NCBI GenBank assembly: GCA_025358925.1
Contig: JANYHT010000033.1
Coordinates: forward strand, 62,001 to 126,000
DNA length: 64,000 nucleotides
Direction of reading: 5' to 3'
DNA from: Gemmatimonadaceae bacterium
GTDB taxonomy: Bacteria; Gemmatimonadota; Gemmatimonadetes; Gemmatimonadales; Gemmatimonadaceae
Shown: piece after piece, positions 19,601-28,672 of the stretch
Position numbering within the stretch: the stretch's first letter is position 1
Layout: the number at the start of each line of letters is the position of its first letter
Notes under the pieces: generated by a model
What the model saw: only the letters and a program-made list of their open reading frames with translations
Databases searched by the model: none
Told to the model about the DNA's origin: nothing
Position numbers and translations under genes: made by a program

Positions 19601-19978
19601 ATGAGTACACCACACTTTCTTGGTTTGCGAACAGCAGGCTATCGCGTGCGCGATCTCGCCACGGCGAAAGCGTGGTACATCATCGCGTTAGGCATTTCGC
19701 CGTATTTCGACGAACCATTTTACGTCGGCTTCAATGTTGGTGGATACGAACTCGGACTTATTCCCGCCGACGTGATGGTGGAGCGTCGTGACGATGCGGG
19801 CGTCGCATACTGGGGCGTGAGCGACGCGGACGCGAGTCATGCGCGTTTGCTCACGCTGGGCGCAACGGAGCACGAACCAGTACAGGATGTTGGTGAAGGT
19901 ATTCGCATCGGTTCAGTGCGCGATCCATTCGGGAACGTGTTCGGTGTCCTCTTCAATCCGCATTTCGTCTTGCCATGA
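19601..19978 (+). CDS. VOC-family (glyoxalase/bleomycin-resistance fold) protein
   Basis: 125 residues, one VOC unit of the two beta-alpha-beta-beta-beta modules: GYRVRDLATAKAWYIIALGISPYF opens the first, WGVSDADASHARLLTLGATEHEPVQDVGEGIRIGSVRDPFGNVFGVLFNP gives the second. The ending DPFGNVFG matches the common VOC signature, and the glutamate that would bind metal at the end is replaced by a phenylalanine-valine strand. The ATG at 19601 follows the previous stop by two bases, with a GGTGGGAG stretch in front. Its stop overlaps the mutarotase ATG (ATGA). Function is unknown; context suggests a step in sugar or carbonyl handling. Confidence 0.84.
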   Translation: MSTPHFLGLRTAGYRVRDLATAKAWYIIALGISPYFDEPFYVGFNVGGYELGLIPADVMVERRDDAGVAYWGVSDADASHARLLTLGATEHEPVQDVGEGIRIGSVRDPFGNVFGVLFNPHFVLP

Positions 19979-20826
19979 ATGGATCACCGCTCGACGGAGG
20001 CGCGGTCGTCAATCTGACGAGTGATGACGGAGCGCGCGTGACGCTGCATCACGATGGTGCCCATGTGTCGTCGTGGATTCCGGCGGGCGAAACGGATGAT
20101 CGCCTGTTCGTGAGCGCACGGTCAACGTTTGGCCGCGGAGCGTCGATTCGAGGCGGCGTGCCGATCATCTTCCCGCAGTTCGCATCAGAAGGACCGTTGC
20201 TTAAGCATGGCTTCGCACGTACAAGCCGATGGTCGCTCCGACATGTGGAACAGCGTCACGACGGCGCGTGTGCCGAGATGGAATTGCGAGATGACGACAG
20301 GACGCGTGCGCTCTGGGCGCATGCGTTTCGCGCAGCACTCGCTGTGCGCGTGGGCGGAGCGACGCTCGACATTGGATTAACCATTGAAAACACCGACAGT
20401 GCGTCATTCGTGTTCACGGTGGCACTCCATTCGTATTTCCGAGTACGCGATGCATATCGCACCGACATCACCGGCCTCGCTGGAACGTGCTATCGTGATG
20501 CGCTGCAGCACCGCGAAGAGTACAACGAAACGAATACCGCGCTGGGAGTTTACGGCGAGATTGACCGCGTATATTTCGATGTATCAGGCCCGCTCAATTT
20601 GCGCGAGCCTGAACGAGGACTTCGAATAGAGCAACAAGGTTTTCGTGATGTGGTCGTGTGGAATCCGGGTGAAAATGGTCTACGTGGAACGACTGATTTC
20701 GTCGCTGGGGAAGAGCGACAAATGTTGTGCGTTGAATCAGCGGCGGTGCACGTTCCGATCGCGCTCGCACCGGGTGAGCAGTGGATCGGACGGCAAATAG
20801 TGACGGCTGTACCGTTAGGGCGCTAA
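19975..20826 (+). CDS. D-hexose-6-phosphate mutarotase (YeaD-like aldose epimerase)
   Basis: 283 residues, the length of YeaD-type mutarotases of the galactose-mutarotase fold. The conserved GGVPIIFPQF, KHGFARTSRW and the mid-protein HSYFRV (catalytic His) are seen, and a late glutamate lies in WNPGENG. These enzymes interconvert alpha and beta forms of hexose 6-phosphates in the cytosol. The start overlaps the VOC stop by 4 bases. Its 3' end overlaps the convergent DUF2723 gene by 12 bases. With the Gfo/Idh/MocA gene it suggests a small sugar-use operon. Confidence 0.87.
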   Translation: MNGSPLDGGAVVNLTSDDGARVTLHHDGAHVSSWIPAGETDDRLFVSARSTFGRGASIRGGVPIIFPQFASEGPLLKHGFARTSRWSLRHVEQRHDGACAEMELRDDDRTRALWAHAFRAALAVRVGGATLDIGLTIENTDSASFVFTVALHSYFRVRDAYRTDITGLAGTCYRDALQHREEYNETNTALGVYGEIDRVYFDVSGPLNLREPERGLRIEQQGFRDVVVWNPGENGLRGTTDFVAGEERQMLCVESAAVHVPIALAPGEQWIGRQIVTAVPLGR

Positions 20827-23142
20827 ACGCAGGGCGCGAGCAAGATTCTCCGCTTCAATCGTCATGGCCTTCGCTTCTTCGGCATCTCCGCGTGCCGCCA
20901 GACCGCGCGCAAGCAGCTGCGCCGTCATGACGTAGAGCGTTGGTATCGATATCGACGCGCCATCAATCCACGTCGGACCAGTGCGCAACGCCGTCGGTCC
21001 CCGATACTCCGCCCACAGCAAGCGAGATCGTTCGACATCGAGAAAACCGCCAGGAATCGCAACGAACTCCGGATGTGTCGACACCGGCGTTTCCAGTAAA
21101 CGTTGCGCTAGTCCTTGTGTGACGATGTAGTTGCCGAGCCCAAGAGCTTGCGCGTACCGACCAACCGAGAAGTAAATCGGACGTGCGGGGAACGCATCTT
21201 TGATCATCTGCAACACGAGGAATTGATCGCGCGTGACCACGCCAGCCGGAATGGTCGCGCTGATACCATTGGTGGCAAACACTTGTGGTTCCGCAAACCG
21301 CACGGCAGGTGGAATTGCGTCGGCTTCAGCGACCGAGAGCGATACCGGAGCCCCGACAGGCATTCGTTTCGCCAGTGCCGCAAAAAGCGGCAGGCCGGAT
21401 CCGTCGTACGGTCGTACCTGAATGCGAAGGAGCTGACGTACGTACCAATCGGCGCCGAGATACGGCACTAGCGTGATCGTCACATCGAGACGAACGCCTT
21501 CTACTTGTTGTGCATACCAGAGCGGAAATGAGTCGTTGTCACCATTCGTGATAATAATTCCGTATGGCTCGACGGACTGGAGCAAATCGCGAGCCCACTC
21601 ACGCGTAAAAGTGTCGCCGCGCCGCGGTGCCTGCGTACGGTTGCCGATCAATGGCACCAGTGCAAGCAGCAGAACTGGCGCGGATAATCGCCACGATTTC
21701 ACGCGCAGAGCGAATGCGCGCCACATGGACGCCAAGCCCACACCCACCCAAATACTCCACGTCGCAAAACTCCACACAAAGAAATAATCGCGGTCGCGCA
21801 CTTCCCTCGGTACACTCTCTCCGAGTTCCGGGCTTTGTGAGGATCCGTATTTAAAGTTGAGATAGTAAATGAGCGCTGGCGTAAGCGTGAAGATGAGCGG
21901 TGCAACAAACGCGAAGGATGCACGATCATTCCGCCAATGCGCAGCAGCACCGAAAAGACCAAGCGTGAGGAACAGCAACGAGAGCGCGTGTTGTAGTGCG
22001 GGATGTTCGTGAAATGCATCACGCCACCATTGCCATTGGAAATAGAGCCACCACATACCGACTTGCGCGCTCAGCGGCGCTTGTCGATCCGTGACATTGT
22101 GCCCTCCGTACTGTTCGCGCTGCATATTGGCATTCAAGCGAGCAAGCGTCACACTGCTAAACGTGCAGTCGAATCGCGGGCCGCCAACGCAGGCGGTTGG
22201 TTCACCTTCGTTAATCGCTGGATTGTGCGCCGCGCGAATGGGTTCAAACGCGAACGGTGTGACGCCAAGCAAGAGTACTACCGCGGCCGCGAGCAGCACG
22301 CGCCACCGTCGCAGCGTGAAGGGACGACGTAATACCATGAACAGTCCAAACGCTGGCAGTGGTAAGAACCCAGCGGGATGATTGGCGTATCCCAAGCCGC
22401 ACACGTATGCGAACATCAGCAGCAATGCGTCGCTGCGTCGTGATTGAGCGGGTGCATCGTACCAGCGCAGCGCGAGCCACGCCGCGATGGCCACACCGAG
22501 CATCGCGACGGTATACACTTTCTCATTTACGACGCTTTGGTTCCATACCGAGAATGCTGTTGCCCCAAGCCAAGCGGAAATCGCTCCGGCGATACGTCGC
22601 GCGGTTTGGGGTAGCCCTGCACCGCGCATCGAGCGATGTGCAACGAGGCACCACAATGCCGCTGAGACCGCACTCGTTGTCGCGGCAAGCAAATTCACTC
22701 GTGCCGCGAAGGACACGGGAATTGGCAGCAGCGCGAACGCGTGCGCAATCAAGACGAAGAGCGGATTGCCCGGCGGGTGCGGTATGCCGAGCACTCGCGC
22801 TACTGTGATGTATTCGCTGGTGTCCCACATCGCGGTGGTTGGTGCCAGCGACCACGCATACAGTGCAAGCACCACCAAAGCAACCACGCTCGCAATGCGA
22901 TACGGCGGTGGGTCGTCGTCTGGTGAGAACGTCAAGACGATTTCTGGTGGCGTCGCATCTATTGCGGCAACCGAGTACCACAACGCGCACGGTAGCAGCA
23001 ACAGGTATCCGAGTACGAGCAGCACCGATGCCACATCGGTGCCGCCGCGCCAGAGATCGATGTAGCCGACTGCAAGTACCGCGCACGTTGCGAGCACCCA
23101 GCCCACAGGGTGCTCGCGAGAAATTCGCGAGAACGCAACCAT
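20815..23142 (-). CDS. DUF2723 multi-spanning protein (glycosyltransferase-like)
   Basis: 775 residues with about ten or more hydrophobic segments in the first 480 and a soluble C-terminal third. The N-terminal WDTSEYITVARVLGIPHPPGNPLF is the hallmark of DUF2723 proteins, which share topology with GT-C protein O-mannosyltransferases; the Asp-Thr-Ser-Glu pair sits in the first large loop as in GT-C catalytic sites. The likely role is lipid-linked sugar transfer to proteins at the inner membrane, which is an inference. It is the last gene of a minus-strand group headed by an ECF sigma factor, with an 18-base gap from the CBM48-type gene. Confidence 0.85.
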   Translation of the reverse strand: MVAFSRISREHPVGWVLATCAVLAVGYIDLWRGGTDVASVLLVLGYLLLLPCALWYSVAAIDATPPEIVLTFSPDDDPPPYRIASVVALVVLALYAWSLAPTTAMWDTSEYITVARVLGIPHPPGNPLFVLIAHAFALLPIPVSFAARVNLLAATTSAVSAALWCLVAHRSMRGAGLPQTARRIAGAISAWLGATAFSVWNQSVVNEKVYTVAMLGVAIAAWLALRWYDAPAQSRRSDALLLMFAYVCGLGYANHPAGFLPLPAFGLFMVLRRPFTLRRWRVLLAAAVVLLLGVTPFAFEPIRAAHNPAINEGEPTACVGGPRFDCTFSSVTLARLNANMQREQYGGHNVTDRQAPLSAQVGMWWLYFQWQWWRDAFHEHPALQHALSLLFLTLGLFGAAAHWRNDRASFAFVAPLIFTLTPALIYYLNFKYGSSQSPELGESVPREVRDRDYFFVWSFATWSIWVGVGLASMWRAFALRVKSWRLSAPVLLLALVPLIGNRTQAPRRGDTFTREWARDLLQSVEPYGIIITNGDNDSFPLWYAQQVEGVRLDVTITLVPYLGADWYVRQLLRIQVRPYDGSGLPLFAALAKRMPVGAPVSLSVAEADAIPPAVRFAEPQVFATNGISATIPAGVVTRDQFLVLQMIKDAFPARPIYFSVGRYAQALGLGNYIVTQGLAQRLLETPVSTHPEFVAIPGGFLDVERSRLLWAEYRGPTALRTGPTWIDGASISIPTLYVMTAQLLARGLAARGDAEEAKAMTIEAENLARALRLAP

Positions 23143-23160
23143 AAATTGTGTGGCCGTGTG

Positions 23161-23778
23161 TTAAATGGAGTCCGGACTCAAACGCGAAATATTGCGCACG
23201 ACGGGAAGCGGCGCAGGAACGACCACACGCGCATTGTTGACGACATACAAAAACCGCAGCGCGTCGCGCGATACCAATGCGCGGGTACGCCACGCACCAT
23301 CGGTGTCGAGGTGCAGTGGTGACGCGCCGCGCCGCCAAGCATTGAAATCACCAACCACGACCGCAGTCTGCACTGATGGCGCGTGCAACACAAATTCAAC
23401 AACGTGCATGGTGTCAAGCCATGCGTCCGCGACGCCGTGAGAGAATGCAGCGCGGTTGCGAAGCGCGACCACCGTGTCACCGATCACGTGTGCCGCGTTT
23501 GCGAAGACTCCTGACTCGCGCTGGTCCGCCCGGTGAAGCGACAGCGTCGCCAATGCGGTCATAAAAAGCGCGAGCGCGCCAACCGGTGTGAGCAATCCAC
23601 GCCGTGACCAGCGCGACGCGTGCATCGGCGCCGAGAGTCGCTTTGGCAACGGCTCGCGATGTACTCGATCCATAATTGCGGCTCGCGCCGCAACTGTGCT
23701 GCTCGCCGGTTGTTGCAACGCACTGGCGGTCCACGACGGTAACGAGCGCGACGATTGCGGCTCAGATCGATTATGCAT
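23161..23778 (-). CDS. single-pass protein with CBM48/AMPK-type domain, probable anti-sigma partner
   Basis: 205 residues. An Arg-rich cytosolic N-terminus (about 1-60) is followed by one membrane helix (TPVGALALFMTALATLSL, about 62-80). The C-terminal 85 residues, outside the membrane, match the isoamylase-early-set/AMPK-glycogen-binding pattern: VEFVLHAPSVQTAVVVGDFNAWRRG with the key VGDFNxW, then a GAWRTRALV strand and a final RFLYVVNNARV. The ATG lies 8 bases inside the end of the sigma gene, so the two are coupled. The position and topology are those of an anti-sigma factor, but no zinc HxxxCxxC motif is present. A first Met at 23880 would run deep into the sigma gene and is rejected. 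Confidence 0.78.
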   Translation of the reverse strand: MHNRSEPQSSRSLPSWTASALQQPASSTVAARAAIMDRVHREPLPKRLSAPMHASRWSRRGLLTPVGALALFMTALATLSLHRADQRESGVFANAAHVIGDTVVALRNRAAFSHGVADAWLDTMHVVEFVLHAPSVQTAVVVGDFNAWRRGASPLHLDTDGAWRTRALVSRDALRFLYVVNNARVVVPAPLPVVRNISRLSPDSI

Positions 23779-24319
23779 GTATGTGCTCCGCGAGTATCGC
23801 GCGTAATCGGGCGCAGGCCCGTTGCACGCGCATTTTGAGAGCCGACACACCGACTCCCGTGACCGTGGACATTTCGTCAAAACTCAACTCATCGGCAAAA
23901 CGTAAGACGACGGCTTCCCGTTGTTCGGATGGTAACTGTCCAAGCGCTCGCGCAAGTTCGTCGCGTCGATCTGCTGCGGCCCCGACGGCATCCTGATCGA
24001 CCCGCTCTAGATCAAGCGCGGCCACCGATTGTTCGTCACGATACGTACTACGGCGTTCACGGGCCGACTGCGTGCGACATTGATTCAGTAAAATGCGCAT
24101 TAGCCACGCACCAAATTTTTCTTGCTCACGATATCCACCAAGGTGTCGATAGGCGCGAACGAAACTCTCCTGCACGGCATCGTCGGCTGCATCGGCATCA
24201 GCGAGCAGATGCGTGGCGACGCGTAGGCACCGCGCATGATACCGATCAACCAAAAGGGCAAACGCCTCCCGGTCTCCTGTCACCACGCGTCGCACAACTT
24301 GCGAATCCGTCTGTTGCAT
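23771..24319 (-). CDS. ECF-type RNA polymerase sigma factor
   Basis: 182 residues with sigma region 2 (LVDRYHARCLRVATHLLADADAADDAVQESFVRAYRHLGGY, about 23-65) including the DAVQESFVRAYR core, and region 4 (LGQLPSEQREAVVLRFADELSFDEMSTVTGVGVSALKMRVQRA) with its helix-turn-helix. Region 3 is absent, as in ECF sigmas. ATG at 24319 (MQQTDSQVV) is chosen; a Met 20 codons upstream gives a basic extension that ECF proteins usually lack. It overlaps the CBM48-type gene, its likely regulator. Upstream TGTGACGTTC and GTTACTGGTC could be an autoregulated promoter, which is only a guess. Confidence 0.9.
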   Translation of the reverse strand: MQQTDSQVVRRVVTGDREAFALLVDRYHARCLRVATHLLADADAADDAVQESFVRAYRHLGGYREQEKFGAWLMRILLNQCRTQSARERRSTYRDEQSVAALDLERVDQDAVGAAADRRDELARALGQLPSEQREAVVLRFADELSFDEMSTVTGVGVSALKMRVQRACARLRAILAEHIHA

Positions 24320-24385
24320 GACCAGTAACTCGACCCGCGTGCAGAACGTCACATTGAGCCGCCGAAGCGCGGCACCCATTCGGCA

Positions 24386-24409
24386 ACGTAGCCGTTTTGG
24401 CGGCTACGT
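24386..24409 (-). terminator. hairpin over the stop of the acidic-protein gene
   Basis: A 9-bp perfect inverted repeat (24386-24394 and 24401-24409) with a 6-base loop spans the stop codon of the acidic protein gene and precedes the sigma gene by 66 bases. No T run follows on the minus strand, so factor-independent termination is not supported; it could slow transcription or protect a 3' end. Confidence 0.4.
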
Positions 24410-24811
24410 GCCCGGCGCGTCGGGTGAATCGAGAAAACGCTCACCGTGTTGATCACCGTCTCGCGAGGTGGCATTCGGTCCGCGCAGGGAGTGTCCGAGG
24501 GCTGCTTCAGCTAATTCGTCCGCACTATGGGCCTCGACACCCAATCCCATTTCGCCATCGTCGGAGCGCGGCTGCCGCGCGCCGCTATCAACCGTGTCAA
24601 CCGAGTCTGCGTCGTCTGCAGATTCCAACTCCTCAATGCCGTTTGTACCAGCGGCAATACCATCAAGCAGATCTTCACCGACGAGCGCGGTGGTCGCGTC
24701 GAGCGCATCGATGCCGTCATCGCTTTTCGGGTCACCCGTGTACTCGTCGTGGAGAATACCATCGTCGGACGGAGGGGGCTCATTCGGGTGCGCTGGGCGT
24801 TTCTTAGCCAT
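24404..24811 (-). CDS. acidic low-complexity protein
   Basis: 135 residues, very rich in Asp, Glu, Gly, Ala and Ser, with no hydrophobic core, cysteine or recognisable motif; it starts MAKKRPAHPNEPP. It is probably disordered. The composition (many Asp codons) is unlike a random antisense reading of a coding gene, and no competing gene on the other strand makes sense, which supports it. No ribosome-binding site is seen before the ATG. It lies upstream of the ECF sigma gene on the same strand. Family unknown; existence as a gene is moderately supported. Confidence 0.5.
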   Translation of the reverse strand: MAKKRPAHPNEPPPSDDGILHDEYTGDPKSDDGIDALDATTALVGEDLLDGIAAGTNGIEELESADDADSVDTVDSGARQPRSDDGEMGLGVEAHSADELAEAALGHSLRGPNATSRDGDQHGERFLDSPDAPGT

Positions 24812-25242
24812 GACGTGGTGCCTTGGACGAAAGGGTGGGAAGTGCCGCGATGGGTAACATGATTGCGAGCAAGACTCGCACCGCGACCGTCATGAAATCG
24901 ATAGCAAATGCACAAACCCCCAGAGTGCCGCGTTGCGGGCCCTAGGGGACGTCTCCCGGTAGAGAGAGTGTTGCGCGGTAGGTCGAGTTCGCTTCGCTCG
25001 TGATCATTTGTCGCTACGTCTAGTAACACTCGCATGCGTCAAGCCCCGACGCTGTGACGTGTGATACTCCATAAACACGCTCATGTTCAAACACGCTCAT
25101 GTTCGCGCGGTGTGATTGACAGCACCGAACGGACGTTTAGCGACGTGTTCTTACATCGAAGGACGAAGCACCTATTTACCGATTGCCGTCATCGCAATGT
25201 CATCGTGACGCAATTTCATGCGCCAACATGCGATGCCGCGCT
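24812..25242. other. gene-free stretch between his operon end and acidic-protein gene
   Basis: About 430 bases with no convincing gene. It holds the downstream side of hisIE and the upstream side of the acidic-protein gene. A perfect 16-bp tandem repeat lies at 25073-25104. A C/G-rich part (24918-24965) can fold locally, but no terminator with a T run was found after hisIE. No tRNA or known small RNA pattern is seen. Confidence 0.6.
25073..25104. repeat. 16-bp perfect tandem repeat, two copies
   Basis: AAACACGCTCATGTTC occurs twice in direct contact (25073-25088 and 25089-25104), in non-coding DNA. No function can be read; it could be a simple duplication. Confidence 0.9.
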
Positions 25243-25860
25243 CTACAATGCGCGCGCGTCCAACGTCCTTTGTACGGCACGAAGCGAACCACCAATCGCA
25301 TGCAGCGAGACCAGCGCATGATAGAAGACGTCCGCGACTTCTTCAGTTGCACGCTCGAGGTCGCCGTCGGCACATGCCACCGCAAGCTCAACCGCCTCTT
25401 CACCCAATTTCTTTAATCGTAAATTGCGATCGCCAAAGAGACGTCGCGTGTAGCTCGCACTCGAAGCATCAGCCGTCGCGCGCTCCGCAATCGTCGCGTC
25501 GAGGGTGGCGAGCGCATCTGGCCGTAGCGCCGACTCGCGAAAACACGAAACAGCGCCGGTGTGGCACGCTGGACCGACCGGATGTACGCGTGCAAGTACT
25601 GCATCACCATCACAATCGGGAGAGAGAGAAACGACACGCTGTGTATTTCCACTCGTCGCACCTTTGTGCCAAAGTCCGCGCGTACGCGACGTGTAGTGCA
25701 TCTCACCCGTGGTGAGCGTACGCTCGAGCGCCTCGCGCGTGGCGTGCGCGACCATCAACACGGCACCCGTGATCGCGTCTTGCGCAACGACTGTAACGAA
25801 ACCATTGCTCTTGATGAAATCGAGCGCGTCTAGATCAAGCAAGAACGGTAGCGTTGTCAT
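25243..25860 (-). CDS. hisIE: HisIE: phosphoribosyl-AMP cyclohydrolase / phosphoribosyl-ATP diphosphatase
   Basis: 205 residues in two domains that carry out steps 2 and 3 of histidine synthesis. The HisI domain (about 20-105) has the hallmark HYTSRTRGLWHKGATSGN and the metal site in SPDCDGDAVL plus a later HTGAVSCF. The HisE domain (about 115-205) has RLKKLGEEAVELAVA and the helical EEVADVFYHAL. The ATG at 25860 overlaps the hisN stop by 4 bases; the open frame goes on to 26013 inside hisN and is rejected. It is the last gene of the operon. Confidence 0.95.
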   Translation of the reverse strand: MTTLPFLLDLDALDFIKSNGFVTVVAQDAITGAVLMVAHATREALERTLTTGEMHYTSRTRGLWHKGATSGNTQRVVSLSPDCDGDAVLARVHPVGPACHTGAVSCFRESALRPDALATLDATIAERATADASSASYTRRLFGDRNLRLKKLGEEAVELAVACADGDLERATEEVADVFYHALVSLHAIGGSLRAVQRTLDARAL

Positions 25861-26642
25861 GCACTCTCCGTATGCAAATAAGTCCGCGTGACGACTGCTA
25901 ACGCGGCGTTCGTCGCGATTGCACTCCCGCCGAACGCCGTTGACGCACCATCCCAGTCGGAAAACACTCCGCCTGCTTCCGCAATTATGGGTTGCATCGC
26001 GGCGATATCCCAAGCGTTCACGATGTCATCCACCATAATTTCCGCTCGTCCGGTTGCGACTAAGAGATAGCCGTAGCAATCACCCCATGTCCGCGCTACA
26101 CCCACCCGCGACGCCAGCGAACGCCACTGCGTGCTGCGCCACGACCGTTCGGCAAATCCATCATCCGTGATGAGCGCAGTGGCATTTGCTAACGTTGCGA
26201 CGGACGAGACAGATGCCCGCGCGCCGTTCCACCAACATCCTTCGCCGGGCGCCGCGACCACCAGTTCATTCACGGCGGGAAAGCAGGCGGCGCCCGCGAG
26301 CACCGTATCGCCTTCACAACACGCCACGAGCGTTCCCCACAACGGCACGCCGCGAACAAACGCCTTGGTACCGTCGATCGGATCGAGGATCCAACGGCGA
26401 CGTGCACTACCACCTTCGTCCGCAAACTCTTCCCCTTGAATACCGTCCAACGGAAAACGCGCACGCAACCACGCCCGTGCCGCCAACTCAGCTTCGCGAT
26501 CTGCGATTGTTACGGGTGATCCGTCGTCCTTCCGTTCAACATCAACGGTGCCGCCATACCATCGCATCGCGATCGACGCGGCGAACTGCGCGACCTCGGC
26601 GGCGGCCTGCATTAACGTTTGCGGCGCAATGACCTTAGTCAT
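25857..26642 (-). CDS. hisN: histidinol-phosphatase, inositol-monophosphatase type (HisN)
   Basis: 261 residues of the inositol monophosphatase family: the metal-binding GEEF (in [10 protein letters not shown]), the signature [15 protein letters not shown], and a C-terminal [12 protein letters not shown] with its Asp. Family members hydrolyse several sugar phosphates, but position inside the his operon, coupled by ATGA overlaps to hisF and hisIE, makes dephosphorylation of L-histidinol phosphate the likely job. It would replace the HAD-type phosphatase domain of enterobacterial HisB, which is absent from hisB here. Confidence 0.92.
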   Translation of the reverse strand: MTKVIAPQTLMQAAAEVAQFAASIAMRWYGGTVDVERKDDGSPVTIADREAELAARAWLRARFPLDGIQGEEFADEGGSARRRWILDPIDGTKAFVRGVPLWGTLVACCEGDTVLAGAACFPAVNELVVAAPGEGCWWNGARASVSSVATLANATALITDDGFAERSWRSTQWRSLASRVGVARTWGDCYGYLLVATGRAEIMVDDIVNAWDIAAMQPIIAEAGGVFSDWDGASTAFGGSAIATNAALAVVTRTYLHTESA

Positions 26643-27415
26643 GCGGCCACCTCGAGTACTGATCGCACCGACAGGCCAGCCAATCGCATGTGCGCTTTCA
26701 GCGCGGCGACTGTCGTGACGTCATCGTGCAAAATACCGGCAACGAGTACGGCGTCAGCATGCCCCTGCGCTATTGCCTCTACGAGATGTGCCGGCAAGCC
26801 TGCACCGCCCGATGCGATCACAGGCACGTGCACGGCGTCAGCAACCGCGCGTGTGAGTGCCAGATCGTAACCAGTGCGCGCGCCATCACGATCAATGGAC
26901 GTGAGCAGAATTTCGCCAGCGCCGCGCTCGACGCATTCCTGCGCCCACGCCAGCGCGTCCAATGGCGTCTCGACACGCCCTCCTTTTACGAACACTTTCC
27001 ACGCTCCATCCGCACCGCGCTTGGCATCGATACTCGCGACGACGCACTGCGCACCAAACCGATGCGCCGCCTCGCTCAGCACCTCCGGACGGGCAACGGC
27101 TGCGGAATTGATCGCCACCTTATCCGCACCCGCACGGAGTACACGCGCCACGTCGTGGGCCGACCGCACGCCGCCGCCAATTGTCAGCGGTATAAACAGT
27201 CGCTCCGCGGTACGTTGTGCAACATCGAGCAGCGTGGCGCGCTCTTCCGCGCTGGCCGAGATGTCGAGGAAGGTGATCTCGTCGGCGCCTTCGCGCTCGT
27301 AGCGCTCAGACAATTGCACCGGATCACCGACATCACGTAACCCTTCAAACTGTACACCTTTCACGACGCGTGCGCCTTTGACGTCGAGACATACGATGAG
27401 TCGCGTGGTGAGCAT
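26639..27415 (-). CDS. hisF: imidazole glycerol phosphate synthase cyclase subunit HisF
   Basis: 258 residues, a TIM barrel. It has the N-terminal half [18 protein letters not shown] with the catalytic Asp11-type residue, DITFLDI in the second strand and the second catalytic Asp in [13 protein letters not shown], which is the mark of HisF rather than HisA. It makes imidazole glycerol phosphate and AICAR from PRFAR with ammonia from HisH. Its stop overlaps the hisN start by 4 bases; it follows hisB by 4 bases. Confidence 0.96.
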   Translation of the reverse strand: MLTTRLIVCLDVKGARVVKGVQFEGLRDVGDPVQLSERYEREGADEITFLDISASAEERATLLDVAQRTAERLFIPLTIGGGVRSAHDVARVLRAGADKVAINSAAVARPEVLSEAAHRFGAQCVVASIDAKRGADGAWKVFVKGGRVETPLDALAWAQECVERGAGEILLTSIDRDGARTGYDLALTRAVADAVHVPVIASGGAGLPAHLVEAIAQGHADAVLVAGILHDDVTTVAALKAHMRLAGLSVRSVLEVAA

Positions 27416-27419
27416 CTCG

Positions 27420-27962
27420 TTACGTCTCGCTCACCTGGACCTGCACGCTGCCCTTCGTACTAAACACGGCGCCTGACGCAATAAGCGCATCACGAAGCGC
27501 AAGTCCAAGCGCTTTGAACGCCGCTTCAACCACGTGATGCTTGTCGCGTCCGCGCAGCACACGCACATGCAACGTCGCTTTGGCGTTGTCGGCGAACGAC
27601 CGCATAAAGTGATCGTACAACGGCGACGGCAGCGGGCCGCGATAATACGGGCGCCCTCCGATGTCGAGCACGACCTGCACCAGGGCATCGTCCATAGAAA
27701 TCGTGCGTTCGCCGTAACGTGCGCATCCAGCGGGCGCGAACGCCGCGATCGCCTGACCGAACACAATCGCGACGTCCTCAATGAGATGGTGACGCAAATC
27801 GCCCGTGGCTTGCACGTCGAGGTCCACGCCTGCGTAACGCGCCAACGTCACCAGCATGTGATCGAGAAACGGTTCGCCTGTGCGCACGCGAGCGATGCCT
27901 GCTCCCGCCGTGACGGACAAGCGGATTTGCGTTTCCTTCGATTCCCGAACGACGACGGTCAT
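27420..27962 (-). CDS. hisB: imidazoleglycerol-phosphate dehydratase HisB
   Basis: 180 residues, monofunctional size. The two manganese-binding motifs are present: FLDHML near residue 32 and [11 protein letters not shown] near 57; the repeated half shows YDHFMRSFA and the [13 protein letters not shown] motif. It dehydrates imidazole glycerol phosphate in the cytosol. No phosphatase domain is fused, which agrees with a separate hisN. The ATG overlaps the hisA stop (ATGA). Confidence 0.96.
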   Translation of the reverse strand: MTVVVRESKETQIRLSVTAGAGIARVRTGEPFLDHMLVTLARYAGVDLDVQATGDLRHHLIEDVAIVFGQAIAAFAPAGCARYGERTISMDDALVQVVLDIGGRPYYRGPLPSPLYDHFMRSFADNAKATLHVRVLRGRDKHHVVEAAFKALGLALRDALIASGAVFSTKGSVQVQVSET

Positions 27963-28672
27963 ACTCCGTACTCCTCAGCAAGTCGACGCGCATCAAGCGC
28001 GCCCGTGTATAGGGCCATGCCCAACACCGCACCGGCTAACCCGCGATGCTCGAGCGCGCGTAAATCTTCAAACGATGACACACCACCGGAAGCGAACACC
28101 GGCCACGCACTCGCGTCGGCCACATCTTCCATGAGCGGAAGGTCGGTGCCTTCCATCTTGCCTTCTTTGTGCACGGCCGTCACAAGCACGCCGGCCAGCG
28201 GCAACACAGCCAGCTCCTGCACAAAATCAATCACATCCAGACGTGACGTTTCCGCCCATCCGCGCGTGACTACGCGACGCTCGCGCACATCCGCCGCAAT
28301 GATCAATCGTCCCGGAAACCGATGCGCCATCTCACCGCGCCAATCTTCGTCTTCAATGGCGCGCGTGCCAATCACCACCCACGACGCTCCATCGTCGAGC
28401 AGTCGCTCAATCTGTGTATCCTCACGCACCCCACCGCCAACCTGTACCGGCACGCTCGCCTCACGCAACAAATCGCGAATGACTTCGGTGTTCGCACCAC
28501 GGCTGGTCGCGGCGTCGAGGTCAACCACATGCAACCGCGAGAAGCCAATGCGTGACCAGTCGCGCGCAACCGCCAACGGATCATCCAAGCGCACGCGTTC
28601 ATCCGCATAGTCGCCTCCTACGAGCTGCACGCAGCTGCCACCGCGCAAATCCACGGCCGGAATAACGATCAT
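27959..28672 (-). CDS. hisA: phosphoribosylformimino-AICAR-phosphate isomerase HisA
   Basis: 237 residues, TIM barrel. It starts MIVIPAVDLRGGSCVQL with the first catalytic Asp, has LHVVDLDAA and the QVGGGVRED phosphate loop. The second catalytic position lies in LVTAVHKEGKMEGTD, where ordinary HisA has a Thr-Asp-x-x-x-x-Gly; here it reads Thr-Ala-Val-His, with the acid further on, so this region should be compared with homologues. The ATG at 28672 overlaps the hisH stop; the frame upstream to 28837 lies within hisH and is rejected. Confidence 0.94.
   Translation of the reverse strand: MIVIPAVDLRGGSCVQLVGGDYADERVRLDDPLAVARDWSRIGFSRLHVVDLDAATSRGANTEVIRDLLREASVPVQVGGGVREDTQIERLLDDGASWVVIGTRAIEDEDWRGEMAHRFPGRLIIAADVRERRVVTRGWAETSRLDVIDFVQELAVLPLAGVLVTAVHKEGKMEGTDLPLMEDVADASAWPVFASGGVSSFEDLRALEHRGLAGAVLGMALYTGALDARRLAEEYGV

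Noticed and set aside
25061-25321. 86-codon plus-strand frame in the his operon 3' gap
   Set aside because: Overlaps the hisE end in antisense and has no composition or motif support.
27534-28610. 358-codon plus-strand open frame
   Set aside because: Antisense to hisB and hisA, with Ser/Arg/Thr-rich noise composition and no motif.
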